NCBI RefSeq assembly: GCF_900100395.1
Contig: NZ_FNFB01000015.1
Location: 1 to 64,000 of the forward strand
DNA length: 64,000 nt
Reading direction: 5' to 3'
Source of the DNA: Nonomuraea maritima
GTDB lineage: Bacteria > Actinomycetota > Actinomycetes > Streptosporangiales > Streptosporangiaceae
Shown one piece after another: positions 8,566 to 16,708 of this stretch. Both the position numbers and the translations under genes were made by a program. The notes beneath the pieces are model-generated. The model saw only the letters and a program-made list of their open reading frames with translations. It did not search any database and was not told the origin of the DNA. How positions within the stretch are numbered: the first letter of the stretch is position 1; each line of letters starts with the position of its first letter.

Positions 8566-8571
8566 CCGAAT

Positions 8572-8606
8572 GACGCCGCCGGCGAGACACTCCCGCGGGC
8601 GGCGTC
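8572..8606 (+). terminator. Intra-operon hairpin after the binding-protein gene
   Basis: GACGCCGCC (8572-8580) pairs with GGCGGCGTC (8598-8606) and is followed by a T-run (CTGTTTTTC). It lies between the binding-protein gene and the first permease. Such hairpins commonly stabilise or attenuate the message so that more binding protein than permease is made. Confidence 0.55.
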
Positions 8607-8630
8607 CTGTTTTTCGAAGGACCGAACGCG

Positions 8631-9575
8631 ATGACCGCGCTGGAACAGCAGCAGCTTCCAGGGCCTCGATCCGGCACCCGGCGTCGAGGCAGCCCGCTGG
8701 GGAGCAAATGGACGCCCTACTTCTTCCTGGCCCCCGCAGCCCTCTTCATCCTGGTGTTCCAGGTCGTTCCGCTGGCGCAGGAAGTCTTCCTGAGCTTCAC
8801 GCGGACCTCGCTGCTGAACCCCACACACAGCACCTGGGTGGGGTTCGACAACTTCGCCCGCATCTTCGGCGATGAGGACTTCCGCCGTACCCTGCTCATC
8901 ACCCTCGTCTACGTCGTCGTCTGCGTCGTCGTCGCCGTGGGGACCGGGCTCGCGGTCGCCCTGCTCCTCAACAAGGGCTTCCGCGGCCGCGGGCTGGCGC
9001 GGGCGCTGGTGACCATTCCGTGGGCGGCGCCCGGCATCGCGGTCGCGCTCATCGCGATCTGGATGCTCAACCCCGACTACGGGATCGTGAACCGGTTCCT
9101 GGACACGATCGGCCTCGGCGTGCCGGGCGGCGCCATCCTGGACAGCCCGCGGTACGCCCTCCCGGCGATCCTCGTGACGACCATCTGGCAGCTGTTCCCG
9201 TTCACCTCTGTGGTGCTGCTGTCGGCGCTGCAGGCCGTCCCGCCGCACCTCACCGAGGCCGCGACGATGGACGGTGCCGGAAGATGGTGGACCTTCCGCG
9301 CCGTCACCTGGCAGTCCATCAAGCCGACCGTCGGCCTGCTCGCCCTCCTCATGACCATCTGGTCGCTGCGGCGGTTCGAGCTCATCTGGCTCATGACGAA
9401 GGGGGGACCGGTCGGCGCGACCGAGACGCTGGTCATCGACCTCTACTCGCAGGCCTTCGACTCCAAGCAACTCGGCTCGGCGGCGGCGGTCGGCATGGTC
9501 GGCATCGTCATCTCGCTCATCGTCATCGCAGGTAGCCGGTTCGTCGCCCGTGCCGCCGAGAGGGAGGCCCGCTGA
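8631..9575 (+). CDS. Sugar ABC transporter permease (MalF-like)
   Basis: 314 residues with about six membrane segments. The permease signature (EAA loop) is seen near residues 210-240 as LTEAATMDGAGRWWTFRAVTW. The gene lies 65 bp after the binding-protein gene across a hairpin and overlaps the next permease by ATGA (TGATGA at 9573). It pairs with the next gene product to form the membrane channel of the importer. Confidence 0.92.
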   Translation: MTALEQQQLPGPRSGTRRRGSPLGSKWTPYFFLAPAALFILVFQVVPLAQEVFLSFTRTSLLNPTHSTWVGFDNFARIFGDEDFRRTLLITLVYVVVCVVVAVGTGLAVALLLNKGFRGRGLARALVTIPWAAPGIAVALIAIWMLNPDYGIVNRFLDTIGLGVPGGAILDSPRYALPAILVTTIWQLFPFTSVVLLSALQAVPPHLTEAATMDGAGRWWTFRAVTWQSIKPTVGLLALLMTIWSLRRFELIWLMTKGGPVGATETLVIDLYSQAFDSKQLGSAAAVGMVGIVISLIVIAGSRFVARAAEREAR

Positions 9576-10405
9576 TGAGACTGCCCCACGTGGGTCTGAC
9601 CCTGCGGATCATCGGTGTTCTCCTCGTGCTCGGGGTCGCCGTCTTCCCGCTGTACTGGATGTTCGTCACCGCACTGACCGGTGATTCTGAGCTCTTCGCC
9701 TCCGAGGCCCGGCTCGTCCCCGACTTCTCGCAGTTCGGGGTCTTCATCGACGCGCTGGCCGAAGGCAAGGCGACGACCTGGCTGCTCAACAGCCTGGTGA
9801 TCGCCGCCGGCACGACGATCCTGTCGATCGGGCTCGGCATCCCGCTCGGCTACGCGCTCTCGCGGTTCTCGTTCCGCGGCAAGGTCATCGTGACCGTCGT
9901 GCTGCTGTTCACGCAGATGCTGCCCGAGGCGCTCATGGTCGTGCCGCTGTTCGCGCTCTTCCGGCGATTCGACCTCCTCGACTCCCTCGGCGGGCTCATC
10001 CTGGTCAACTCGGCCTTCGTCCTGCCGATCGTCGCCCTCATCCTCAAGGGCGCGATCGACGGCCTGCCTCGTGAGGTGGAGGAGTCCGCGCGGGTCGACG
10101 GAGCACGACCGCTCACCGTTCTGCTCCGCATCAACGTGCCGCTGATCGCCCCCTCGCTCGCCGCCACCGCGGTCATCGCGTTCTTCCACGCCTGGAACGA
10201 GTACGTGTTCGCCGTGACGTTCGTCTTCACCCCCGGACTGCAGCCGGCCTCGGTCGGCATCGCGAACTTCATCGGCGAACTCGGCACCCCCATCCAGACG
10301 GTCATGGCGGTCTCGTTCATGTTCACGGCGCCCGCCGTCGTCTTCTACCTGTTCGTACAGAAGTATGTGGTCGCCGGCATGACCGCCGGCGCAGTGAAGG
10401 GCTGA
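9575..10405 (+). CDS. Sugar ABC transporter permease (MalG-like)
   Basis: 276 residues with six predicted membrane spans. The EAA-type motif EVEESARVDGARPLTVLLRI lies near residue 170, and the C-terminus KYVVAGMTAGAVKG is typical of MalG-type permeases. It overlaps the first permease by one base and ends 8 bp before the dehydratase gene, indicating one transcript. Confidence 0.92.
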   Translation: MRLPHVGLTLRIIGVLLVLGVAVFPLYWMFVTALTGDSELFASEARLVPDFSQFGVFIDALAEGKATTWLLNSLVIAAGTTILSIGLGIPLGYALSRFSFRGKVIVTVVLLFTQMLPEALMVVPLFALFRRFDLLDSLGGLILVNSAFVLPIVALILKGAIDGLPREVEESARVDGARPLTVLLRINVPLIAPSLAATAVIAFFHAWNEYVFAVTFVFTPGLQPASVGIANFIGELGTPIQTVMAVSFMFTAPAVVFYLFVQKYVVAGMTAGAVKG

Positions 10406-10413
10406 GCGGGAAG

Positions 10414-11595
10414 ATGAAGATCACCGCAGTCGACACGCTCGTCGTCGACTTCTACCGCACCAACCTGGTGATCGTCCGCGTCTCGACGGACGAAGGGATC
10501 GTCGGCCTGGGTGAGGCGACCCTGGAGGGCAAGGAACGCGCCGTCCAGGGCGCCGTCGCCGAACTGGCCGAGGCCGTGGTCGGCAAGGACCCCACCCGGA
10601 TCTCCGGCACCCTGTACGAGCTGGCGCGAGACTGGTACTGGCGCGGCGGCCCGGTCGTCATGACCGCGCTGAGCTCGTTCGAGACGGCGTTGTGGGACAT
10701 CACGGCACGAGAGCTCGGCGTCCCGGTCTCCCGCCTGCTCGGCGGCGCCACCCGCGACCGGGTCCGCGCCTACGCCAACGGCTGGTTCTCCGGAGCCGTC
10801 ACGCCCGAGGACTACGCGGCCGCCGCGAAACGGACCGTCGCCGGCGGCTTCCGCGGCCTCAAGTGGGACCCCTTCGAGAACTACGACCTCACGATCACCA
10901 CAGGGCAGCTGGACCGTGTGATCGCGCAGATCGACGCCGTCCGCTCCGCCGTCGGGCGCGACGTCGAGCTGTTCATCGAGGGCCACGGCCGGTTCGACGT
11001 CGCCCACGCCGTCAAGATCGCGCGGGAGATCGCGCAGTTCGATCCGGTGTTCTTCGAGGAACCCTGCCCGCCGGACAACCTCGACGCCCTCGTCGACATC
11101 CGCCGGGCGTCGCCGGTGCCCATCGCCGCCGGTGAGCGCTGGTTCGGGCGGCAGGGCTTCGCGCCGGCGCTCGCCCGCCAGGCGGTCGACTACGTCCAGC
11201 CCGACGTGACGCACGCCGGCGGCATCGCCGAGCTGGCCTTCATCTCGACGCTCGCCGCGACGAGTTACGTCGGTTTCGCGCCGCACAACCCCAGCGGACC
11301 GCTGAGCACCGCGGCGACGCTGCAGCTCGGGGCCGCGCTGCCCAACTTCCGTTACCTGGAGATCATGGCGACCGACGTCCCGTGGCGTCCGGAGATCACC
11401 AACGAGAGACTCGTCCTGACGGAGGAGGGCGACATTCTCGTCCCGACCGGGCCAGGTCTCGGCATCGAGCTCGATCTCGAGGCGATCGCCCGGCATCCCT
11501 TCACGCCCCACCCCTTGCGGATGTTCCAGGACGCCGTCTTCGACATCCGGCCCAGGGACGAGCGGTCCTTCTTCAACCTGGGAGACGACGTATGA
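10414..11595 (+). CDS. Enolase-superfamily dehydratase (mandelate racemase/DgoD-like)
   Basis: 393 residues. The N-terminal capping domain (about 1-125) precedes a TIM-barrel with metal ligands in FIEGHGRFD (E about 189), FFEEPCPPDN (E about 215) and AAGERWF (E about 241). A Lys in FRGLKWDPF (about 150) and a His in APHNPSGPL (about 291) are candidate general base/acid residues. This pattern is close to D-galactonate/gluconate-type acid-sugar dehydratases, which make 2-keto-3-deoxy acids. The next gene, a FAH-family enzyme overlapping by 4 bp (ATGA), would handle the keto-deoxy product. The exact sugar acid is not determined. Confidence 0.85.
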   Translation: MKITAVDTLVVDFYRTNLVIVRVSTDEGIVGLGEATLEGKERAVQGAVAELAEAVVGKDPTRISGTLYELARDWYWRGGPVVMTALSSFETALWDITARELGVPVSRLLGGATRDRVRAYANGWFSGAVTPEDYAAAAKRTVAGGFRGLKWDPFENYDLTITTGQLDRVIAQIDAVRSAVGRDVELFIEGHGRFDVAHAVKIAREIAQFDPVFFEEPCPPDNLDALVDIRRASPVPIAAGERWFGRQGFAPALARQAVDYVQPDVTHAGGIAELAFISTLAATSYVGFAPHNPSGPLSTAATLQLGAALPNFRYLEIMATDVPWRPEITNERLVLTEEGDILVPTGPGLGIELDLEAIARHPFTPHPLRMFQDAVFDIRPRDERSFFNLGDDV

Positions 11596-12791
11596 GCCAG
11601 TCACCGACCGACCAGGCCGCCTGGTTCGGGGCGGCCGCGGACGCGCTGCCGGACGACGCCGCCGACAGCGTCCTGATCGGCCGGATCTGGGATCCCCTCG
11701 TCGAAGGGCCCTCACCCGTGGTCGTCCGCGACGGGGAGGTCTTCGACATCAGCGCGGACTTCCCGACGGTCCGCGACATCTGCGAGCTGCCTGACCCCGC
11801 GGCCGTGGTCTCCGCGCTGAACGGCCGGCACGTCGGCAGCTTCGCGGACGTGCTCGCCAACACCGGGGTCGCGGACCGCGACCGTACCCGGCCCTGGCTG
11901 CTCGCGCCGGTCGACCTGCAGGCGCTCAAGGCCGCCGGGGTGACCTTCGCCGTCTCGATGATCGAGCGCGTCATCGAGGAGCAAGCCGGCGGCGACATGT
12001 CGCTCGCGGCGGAGATCCGCGAGCGGATGCTCGCCGGCGTCGGCGCCGACCTGCACGAGCTGTCGCCGGGCTCCGACGAGGCGGCGCGGCTGAAGGACCT
12101 GCTCGTCGCCGAGGGCATCTGGAGCCAGTACCTGGAGGTCGGGATCGGCCCGGACGCCGAGATCTTCACCAAGGGCCAGATCCTGTCCTCCATGGGGACC
12201 GCCGTGCCGGTCGGGGTGCTCGCCGCCTCGACCTGGAACAACCCGGAGCCCGAGGTGTCGCTCATCGTCCAGTCGAGCGGCCGGATCGTGGGGGCGACGC
12301 TCGCCAACGACGTCAACCTGCGCGACATCGAGGGCCGGTCCGCGCTCCTGCTGCCGATGGCGAAGGACAACAACGCCTCGTGCGCGCTCGGCCCCCTCAT
12401 CCGGCTCTTCGACGAGCGGTTCGGCCTGGATCAGGTGCGCGACCTCGTGGTGCGGCTGGACATCGAGGGCGAGGACGGCTTCCACCTGGAGGCGGTCTCG
12501 GAGATGGCGCGGATGTCGCGCGAACCGGAAGCGCTCGTACAGCAGATGATCGGCCCGCACCATCACTATCCCGACGGCGCGGTCCTCATGCTCGGCACGA
12601 TGTTCGCGCCCATCCAGGACCGCGACCGTCCTGGCGAGGGCTTCACGCACAAGCCCGGCGACGTGGTGCGCATCAGCTCGCCGGCGCTCGGCACCCTGGT
12701 CAACCGCGTCCAGCACGCCGAGAACTGCGCGCCCTGGAACTTCGGCGTCCGCGACCTCATGGGGAATCTCCACCGGAGAGGACTGCTGTGA
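11592..12791 (+). CDS. Fumarylacetoacetate hydrolase (FAH)-family protein
   Basis: 399 residues from the ATG at 11592, which overlaps the dehydratase stop. The C-terminal half (about 190-390) carries the FAH fold: STWNNPEPEVSLIV contains the metal-binding Glu-x-Glu, followed by GRIVGATLANDVNLRDIEGR and KDNNASCALGP. In sugar-acid pathways such proteins act as 2-keto-3-deoxy-acid dehydratases or acylpyruvate hydrolases. Context (dehydratase, sugar importer, IclR regulator) favours a step after the 2-keto-3-deoxy acid. Last gene of the operon; a strong terminator follows at 12828. Confidence 0.82.
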   Translation: MSQSPTDQAAWFGAAADALPDDAADSVLIGRIWDPLVEGPSPVVVRDGEVFDISADFPTVRDICELPDPAAVVSALNGRHVGSFADVLANTGVADRDRTRPWLLAPVDLQALKAAGVTFAVSMIERVIEEQAGGDMSLAAEIRERMLAGVGADLHELSPGSDEAARLKDLLVAEGIWSQYLEVGIGPDAEIFTKGQILSSMGTAVPVGVLAASTWNNPEPEVSLIVQSSGRIVGATLANDVNLRDIEGRSALLLPMAKDNNASCALGPLIRLFDERFGLDQVRDLVVRLDIEGEDGFHLEAVSEMARMSREPEALVQQMIGPHHHYPDGAVLMLGTMFAPIQDRDRPGEGFTHKPGDVVRISSPALGTLVNRVQHAENCAPWNFGVRDLMGNLHRRGLL

Positions 12792-12827
12792 GCACGGGCA
12801 GCCGCCCACTCGTGCGTTGACCACCGA

Positions 12828-12859
12828 AGAGCCCTTCGTCCTGATGGACGAAGGGCTCT
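12828..12859. terminator. Bidirectional intrinsic terminator
   Basis: AGAGCCCTTCGTC (12828-12840), a 6-nt loop, and its exact complement (12847-12859) form a 13-bp stem between the convergent FAH and DJ-1/PfpI genes. It is only 7 bp from the latter's stop. Confidence 0.88.
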
Positions 12860-12865
12860 CGGGTT

Positions 12866-13435
12866 CTATCGGACGGCGGGTGCGGGGGCTTTCTCCAGAA
12901 CGTGCATGAAGGCGCGGGACCATTCGGGCAGGTCCGGCCAGCCGCGGCAGGAGACCATCGTGCCGTCCACCACATCGGGGGCGTCCACGAAGGTCGCGCC
13001 CGCCATCTCCATGTCGGTCCGCAGCGGCGGGAACGCCGCCGTGGTGCGGCCGCGCAGCAGGCCGAACGCGGCCGGCACCTGCGGGCCGTGGCAGATCGTG
13101 CCCACCGGCAGGTCGCGGTCGAAGAAGTGGTGGACGATCCGGGCGACGTCGGGGTCGGTGCGGATGTATTCCGGTGCGCGGCCGCCCGGGATCACCAGCG
13201 CCTGGTAGTCCTCGGGACGCACGTCGGCGAACGCGAGGTCGACCGGCAACTGATGGCCGGGCCGCTCGGTGTAGGCGTCCCAGCCGGGCTCGAAGTCGTG
13301 GACCACCAGCTTGACCGCGCGCGTGGTGGGCGCGGCCACGATCGCCTCGTGACCCCCTTCACGGAGCCGAAAGACGGGGTACATGGTGTCCAGCTCTTCG
13401 GCCGCGTCACCGGTCAGAACAAGAACTCGGGCCAT
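12866..13435 (-). CDS. DJ-1/PfpI family protein
   Basis: 189 residues. The nucleophile elbow VGTICHGPQ carries the conserved Cys (about residue 114), and ALVIPGGRAPEYIRTDP and ADVRPEDYQ are family hallmarks. The group includes glyoxalase III-like, protease-like and stress proteins; no specific activity can be deduced. It is monocistronic, flanked by a terminator downstream. The upstream 125 bp to the Rrf2 gene contains no recognised gene. Confidence 0.88.
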   Translation of the reverse strand: MARVLVLTGDAAEELDTMYPVFRLREGGHEAIVAAPTTRAVKLVVHDFEPGWDAYTERPGHQLPVDLAFADVRPEDYQALVIPGGRAPEYIRTDPDVARIVHHFFDRDLPVGTICHGPQVPAAFGLLRGRTTAAFPPLRTDMEMAGATFVDAPDVVDGTMVSCRGWPDLPEWSRAFMHVLEKAPAPAVR

Positions 13436-13560
13436 GATTCACTCCTGTTCTCCCATGGCGGAGCTTAATCCGCATACGGCCGATTGGGCAGACCCGGCGA
13501 AAGAGGAGATCCGGCGTTTGATCGGTATGTCCCGGGATGGGCAGACCTGGAGACGCGGCG

Positions 13561-13995
13561 CTAGCGGGGTGTCGCGAGGATGTCGCGGAGGACGTCCTCC
13601 ATGGTGATGCGGGACAGCTCGTGTCGCAGGGTTTTCTCGATGCCCGCGTAGATGTCCTGCATCACGGGCTGGATGTTGCAGCCGATCGCGCAGGACTGGT
13701 CGGGGGTGGCGCGGTGCAACGCGAACAGCGGGCCCTGCTCGACGGCCTCGTACACGTCGAGCAGCGTGATCGCGTTCAGCTCTCGGGCCATCGACCAGCC
13801 CGCGCCGGCACCTCTGCGGGACTCGACGAGCCCGGCGCGGCGGAGTTCGCCGAGCAGCCGCCTGATCACCACGGGGTTGGTGTTCGCGCTGCTCGCGAGC
13901 TGTTCCGAGGTGGCTACCTCGTAGCCTTGGCGCTCGTAGAGCCCGATCCAGGCCAGCGCGTGGGCGGCGATGGTCAGCCTGCTGTTGGCGCTCAT
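13561..13995 (-). CDS. Rrf2-family transcriptional regulator
   Basis: 144 residues from the ATG at 13995 (SD-like GAGG/GAGGGG just upstream). The winged helix is visible: SRLTIAAHALAWIGL, ATSEQLASSANTNPVVIRRL and LGELRRAGLVESRRGAGAGW. Two cysteines (CAIGC, about 100-104) lie in the loop where Rrf2 proteins can bind Fe-S clusters or sense redox, although the usual three-Cys spacing is not evident. It belongs to the YwnA/NsrR-like branch. It is divergent from an SDR gene, with four operator half-sites in the 127-bp gap, so it very probably represses itself and the SDR. Confidence 0.9.
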   Translation of the reverse strand: MSANSRLTIAAHALAWIGLYERQGYEVATSEQLASSANTNPVVIRRLLGELRRAGLVESRRGAGAGWSMARELNAITLLDVYEAVEQGPLFALHRATPDQSCAIGCNIQPVMQDIYAGIEKTLRHELSRITMEDVLRDILATPR

Positions 13996-14026
13996 GAACC
14001 TCGTCCCCTCAGCCGTAACGCTCCAT

Positions 14027-14093
14027 GTTACGACAAGCTCTGTCGTAACCAGAACAGTTGCGACCATGCTGTCGTAACCAATATGGTTGCGAC
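14027..14093. promoter_or_regulatory. Stacked Rrf2 operators (four GTTRCGAC half-sites)
   Basis: GTTACGAC and GTCGTAAC (14027-14034, 14042-14049) form a repeat with perfect 9-bp arms (14027-14035 and 14041-14049). GTTGCGAC (14057-14064) with GTCGTAAC (14071-14078) forms a second. The latter half also pairs with GTTGCGAC at 14086-14093 across AATAT. This series fills the divergent Rrf2/SDR promoter region. The half-sites are directly visible; the binding protein is inferred from position. Confidence 0.8.
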
Positions 14094-14122
14094 TTCGAAC
14101 GTCTGACAGCGAGGTGGGAAGC

Positions 14123-14878
14123 ATGGACAAGCCACTCACGGGCAAGGTCGCCCTGGTCACCGGCGGGTCGCGCGGACTGGGGGCGGCGACCGTACGGCAG
14201 TTGGCCGAGCAGGGGGCCGACGTCGCGTTCACGTATGTCAGCTCCGACGAGCGGGCGAAGGCCGTCGTCGACGAGGTACGCGGCACGGGGGCGAACGTCG
14301 TGGCCTTCAAGAGCGACCAGGCCGACACGAGCCGGGCGGGGGCGCTGATCGACGACGTGGTCGCGCACTTCGGAGGCCTCGACATCCTCGTCAACAACGC
14401 GGCGATCTCGTCGGAGTCCGGCCGTACCGTGGACGACCCAGACGCCGACACCGCCGCGCTCGACCACATGCACGCCACCAACTACCTCGGCGTGATCGCC
14501 GTCATCCGGGCCGCGTCCAGGGTGCTGCGTGCCGACGGCCGCATCATCACGGTGAGCTCGGGGCTGGGGTCGCGGGTGGGTCTCCCCGGCGTCGCCGATT
14601 ATTCGGCGACCAAGGCCGGGGTCGTGAGGTACACCATGGGCGTCGCCCGCGACCTCGGCCACCGGGGCATCACGGCCAACGTCGTGGAGGCCGGACTGAT
14701 GGAGAACGGCATGGAGCCGCCGGACGCCGAGACCCTCAAGACCCTGCTCGGCGCGCTGTCCCTGCAGCGGATAGGCCGTCCGGAGGAGATCGCCGCGGCG
14801 ATCGTCTTCCTGGCCGGCCCCACCGCGTCGTACATCACGGGCGCCGTACTGGACGCCCACGGCGGCTACAACGCCTGA
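14123..14878 (+). CDS. Short-chain dehydrogenase/reductase (SDR)
   Basis: 251 residues from the ATG at 14123, which has GAGGTGGG upstream. Rossmann motif VTGGSRGLGAATVRQL (TGxxxGxG), NNAA at about 88-91, catalytic Ser-Ser and Tyr-x-x-x-Lys (VADYSATKAG, about 157-166), and the C-terminal GPTASYITGAVLDAHGGYNA are classical SDR features. The substrate is unknown. It is divergent from, and probably controlled by, the Rrf2 regulator. Its stop touches the stop of the minus-strand A-PCP gene at 14879, so it marks the left border of the biosynthetic cluster rather than being an obvious member. Confidence 0.92.
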   Translation: MDKPLTGKVALVTGGSRGLGAATVRQLAEQGADVAFTYVSSDERAKAVVDEVRGTGANVVAFKSDQADTSRAGALIDDVVAHFGGLDILVNNAAISSESGRTVDDPDADTAALDHMHATNYLGVIAVIRAASRVLRADGRIITVSSGLGSRVGLPGVADYSATKAGVVRYTMGVARDLGHRGITANVVEAGLMENGMEPPDAETLKTLLGALSLQRIGRPEEIAAAIVFLAGPTASYITGAVLDAHGGYNA

Positions 14879-16705
14879 TCAGGAGTCGCGGGTGGCGCGC
14901 CGTTTGCGGCGGAGTGCCGCTCGGTCGGCGGGGGTGTGGGGACGGCGCGTTCCCGGGTCCTCCTTTCCCTCGATGAGCCACTCGGCGAGGGAGCGGATCG
15001 TCGGGTGGGCGTAGAGCGTGGTCATCGGGACGCGTCTGCCCAGGGACTTTTCGAGGTGGCGCTGGACCTTGGCCATGAGGAGGGAATGGCCGCCGGCGTC
15101 GAAGAAGTTCTGGTCCGGGTCGAGCACCGGCACCCCGAGGACGGCTCGCCAGGCCGCCGTGACGTGCTCGGCAGGAGCGGCGAGCGCACCTGTGAGCCGC
15201 GAGCCCTCGGCCGAAGCCCCATCGGCTGGGGTCCGCGCACCCTCGACAGGAGTCCCGGGGCTGGGGAGTGCGTCGGTGTCGACCTTGCCGGTGGGGGTGA
15301 GGGGGAGCGCGTCCGTCACCACGAAGGCCGACGGCAGCATGAAGTCGGGCAGCACCAGCTCCAGGCCGCGCCGAAGCGCGGCCGTGTCGATCGCGTCACC
15401 GAGGACGTACGCGACGATCCGCCGCTCACCGTTGATCTCCCGGGCCGTCACGGCGCACCTGGACACCCCGGGCAGCACGGCGAGCGCCGCCTCCACCTCG
15501 CCCAGCTCGACCCGGTGGCCACGGATCTTCAGCTGCCTGTCGAGCCGGCCGAGATAGGCGATGCGGCCGTCGGGGAGCAGACGGCCCAGGTCGCCCGTGC
15601 GGTAGAAGCGGGTGCCGTCCGGGTCGCGGCCGAACCTGGCCTGGTCCCGTTCGGAGGCGCCCAGGTAGCTCGCCAGGTAGGAGCTCCGGATGACGATCTC
15701 CCCTTCGGAGCCGTCGGAGCCGTCCAGGACGATCTCCGCACCGTCGAGGGGGAAGCCGATCGGCACCACCGCGGTCCCGATGCCCCTGGCCGCCGCCAGA
15801 TCGGCCGAGGTCAGGTGGTTCTGGACGGCGAAGGAGATCTCGGTGGCGCCGTACCCGTTGACGAACACGCAGTCGTCGGTGAAGTGCCTGCGGAAGCGGT
15901 CGAGGTCGGCATGGACGACCTCCTCCCCGCCGAGCAGGACGACCCGCACACCGGCCAGGACGTCCTCCGGCGACAGCGAGTCGAGCAGGTACCGGTAGAC
16001 GGTCGGGGTGGAGTGGTAGACGGTGACGCCCCGCTCCGCCAGCACCTCGGCCAGATGGGACAGCCCGTGCGAGCGGAGGTCGACCGGCACCACCGCGGCC
16101 CCGTTGAGCAGGGCGGAGAAGCTGTCGGTCACCGCCATGTCGTAGCTGAAGGAGGAGACCACGCTGAGCCGGTCGGACGGCTGGATACGCAGGTTGGCGG
16201 TGTGCGTCCCGACCTGGAACAACACCCCCCGATGCGTCTGCACGACACCTTTCGGCCGGCCGGTCGACCCCGAGGTGAACAGGATGTACGCCGGCGCGTC
16301 CTGGTCCACGGCGACCGGCCGCAAGCCCGGGGCAGGCGGCAGGACGGTGGCGTCCACGACGCCGGCGGCTCCCGGGAGCAGGTCCTTGTGCTCGGGCAGG
16401 GCGAGCAGCACGTCGGGCTCGGCCAGCTCGGCCATGCGGGCCAGCCGCACCCGCGGGTAGCCGGGGTCGAGCGGGACGTACGTCGCGCCGGCGGTGAGCG
16501 TGCCGAGGATGCCTGCCAGCATGCGGCGGCCGTGGCCGAGCAGCAGCCCGACCCGCCTGGCCCCGCGCACGGCCGCCGCGACGGCGCGCGCCTCCTCCGC
16601 CAGTTCGGCGTAGGTGAGCGCGCCGTCGTCGTCGAGCACCGCCGGGCGTTGCGGATGTTTCGCCACCACGGCCCAGAAGCGGGCCGTGATCGATGCGTCG
16701 AGCAC
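14879..16705 (-). CDS. NRPS protein, A-PCP didomain (free-standing loading module)
   Basis: 608 residues. The adenylation domain (about 10-485) has A3 YILFTSGSTGRPKGV, A5 NGYGATEISF, A7 FYRTGDLGRL and A10 TPTGKVDTDA. The PCP (about 510-580) has DAGGHSLLMA with the phosphopantetheine Ser. Manual reading of the ten pocket residues against GrsA gives D-M-T-H-L-G-G-F-A-K. The Asp keeps amino-acid specificity likely, but the code matches none of the common ones I know. There is no condensation domain, so it loads a building block onto its own PCP for use in trans, perhaps as starter or for the orphan PCP of the 21991 synthetase. It ends in a basic tail (ALRRKRRATRDS). It is the last gene of the minus operon, starting 3 bp after the PKS stop. 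Confidence 0.92.
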   Translation of the reverse strand: MLDASITARFWAVVAKHPQRPAVLDDDGALTYAELAEEARAVAAAVRGARRVGLLLGHGRRMLAGILGTLTAGATYVPLDPGYPRVRLARMAELAEPDVLLALPEHKDLLPGAAGVVDATVLPPAPGLRPVAVDQDAPAYILFTSGSTGRPKGVVQTHRGVLFQVGTHTANLRIQPSDRLSVVSSFSYDMAVTDSFSALLNGAAVVPVDLRSHGLSHLAEVLAERGVTVYHSTPTVYRYLLDSLSPEDVLAGVRVVLLGGEEVVHADLDRFRRHFTDDCVFVNGYGATEISFAVQNHLTSADLAAARGIGTAVVPIGFPLDGAEIVLDGSDGSEGEIVIRSSYLASYLGASERDQARFGRDPDGTRFYRTGDLGRLLPDGRIAYLGRLDRQLKIRGHRVELGEVEAALAVLPGVSRCAVTAREINGERRIVAYVLGDAIDTAALRRGLELVLPDFMLPSAFVVTDALPLTPTGKVDTDALPSPGTPVEGARTPADGASAEGSRLTGALAAPAEHVTAAWRAVLGVPVLDPDQNFFDAGGHSLLMAKVQRHLEKSLGRRVPMTTLYAHPTIRSLAEWLIEGKEDPGTRRPHTPADRAALRRKRRATRDS

Positions 16706-16708
16706 CTG

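Noticed and set aside
13436-13560. Small frame beginning MAELNPHTADWADPAKEE between the DJ-1/PfpI and Rrf2 genes
   Set aside because: It has a plausible opening but no ribosome-binding site or family match, and it runs antisense into the Rrf2 gene.
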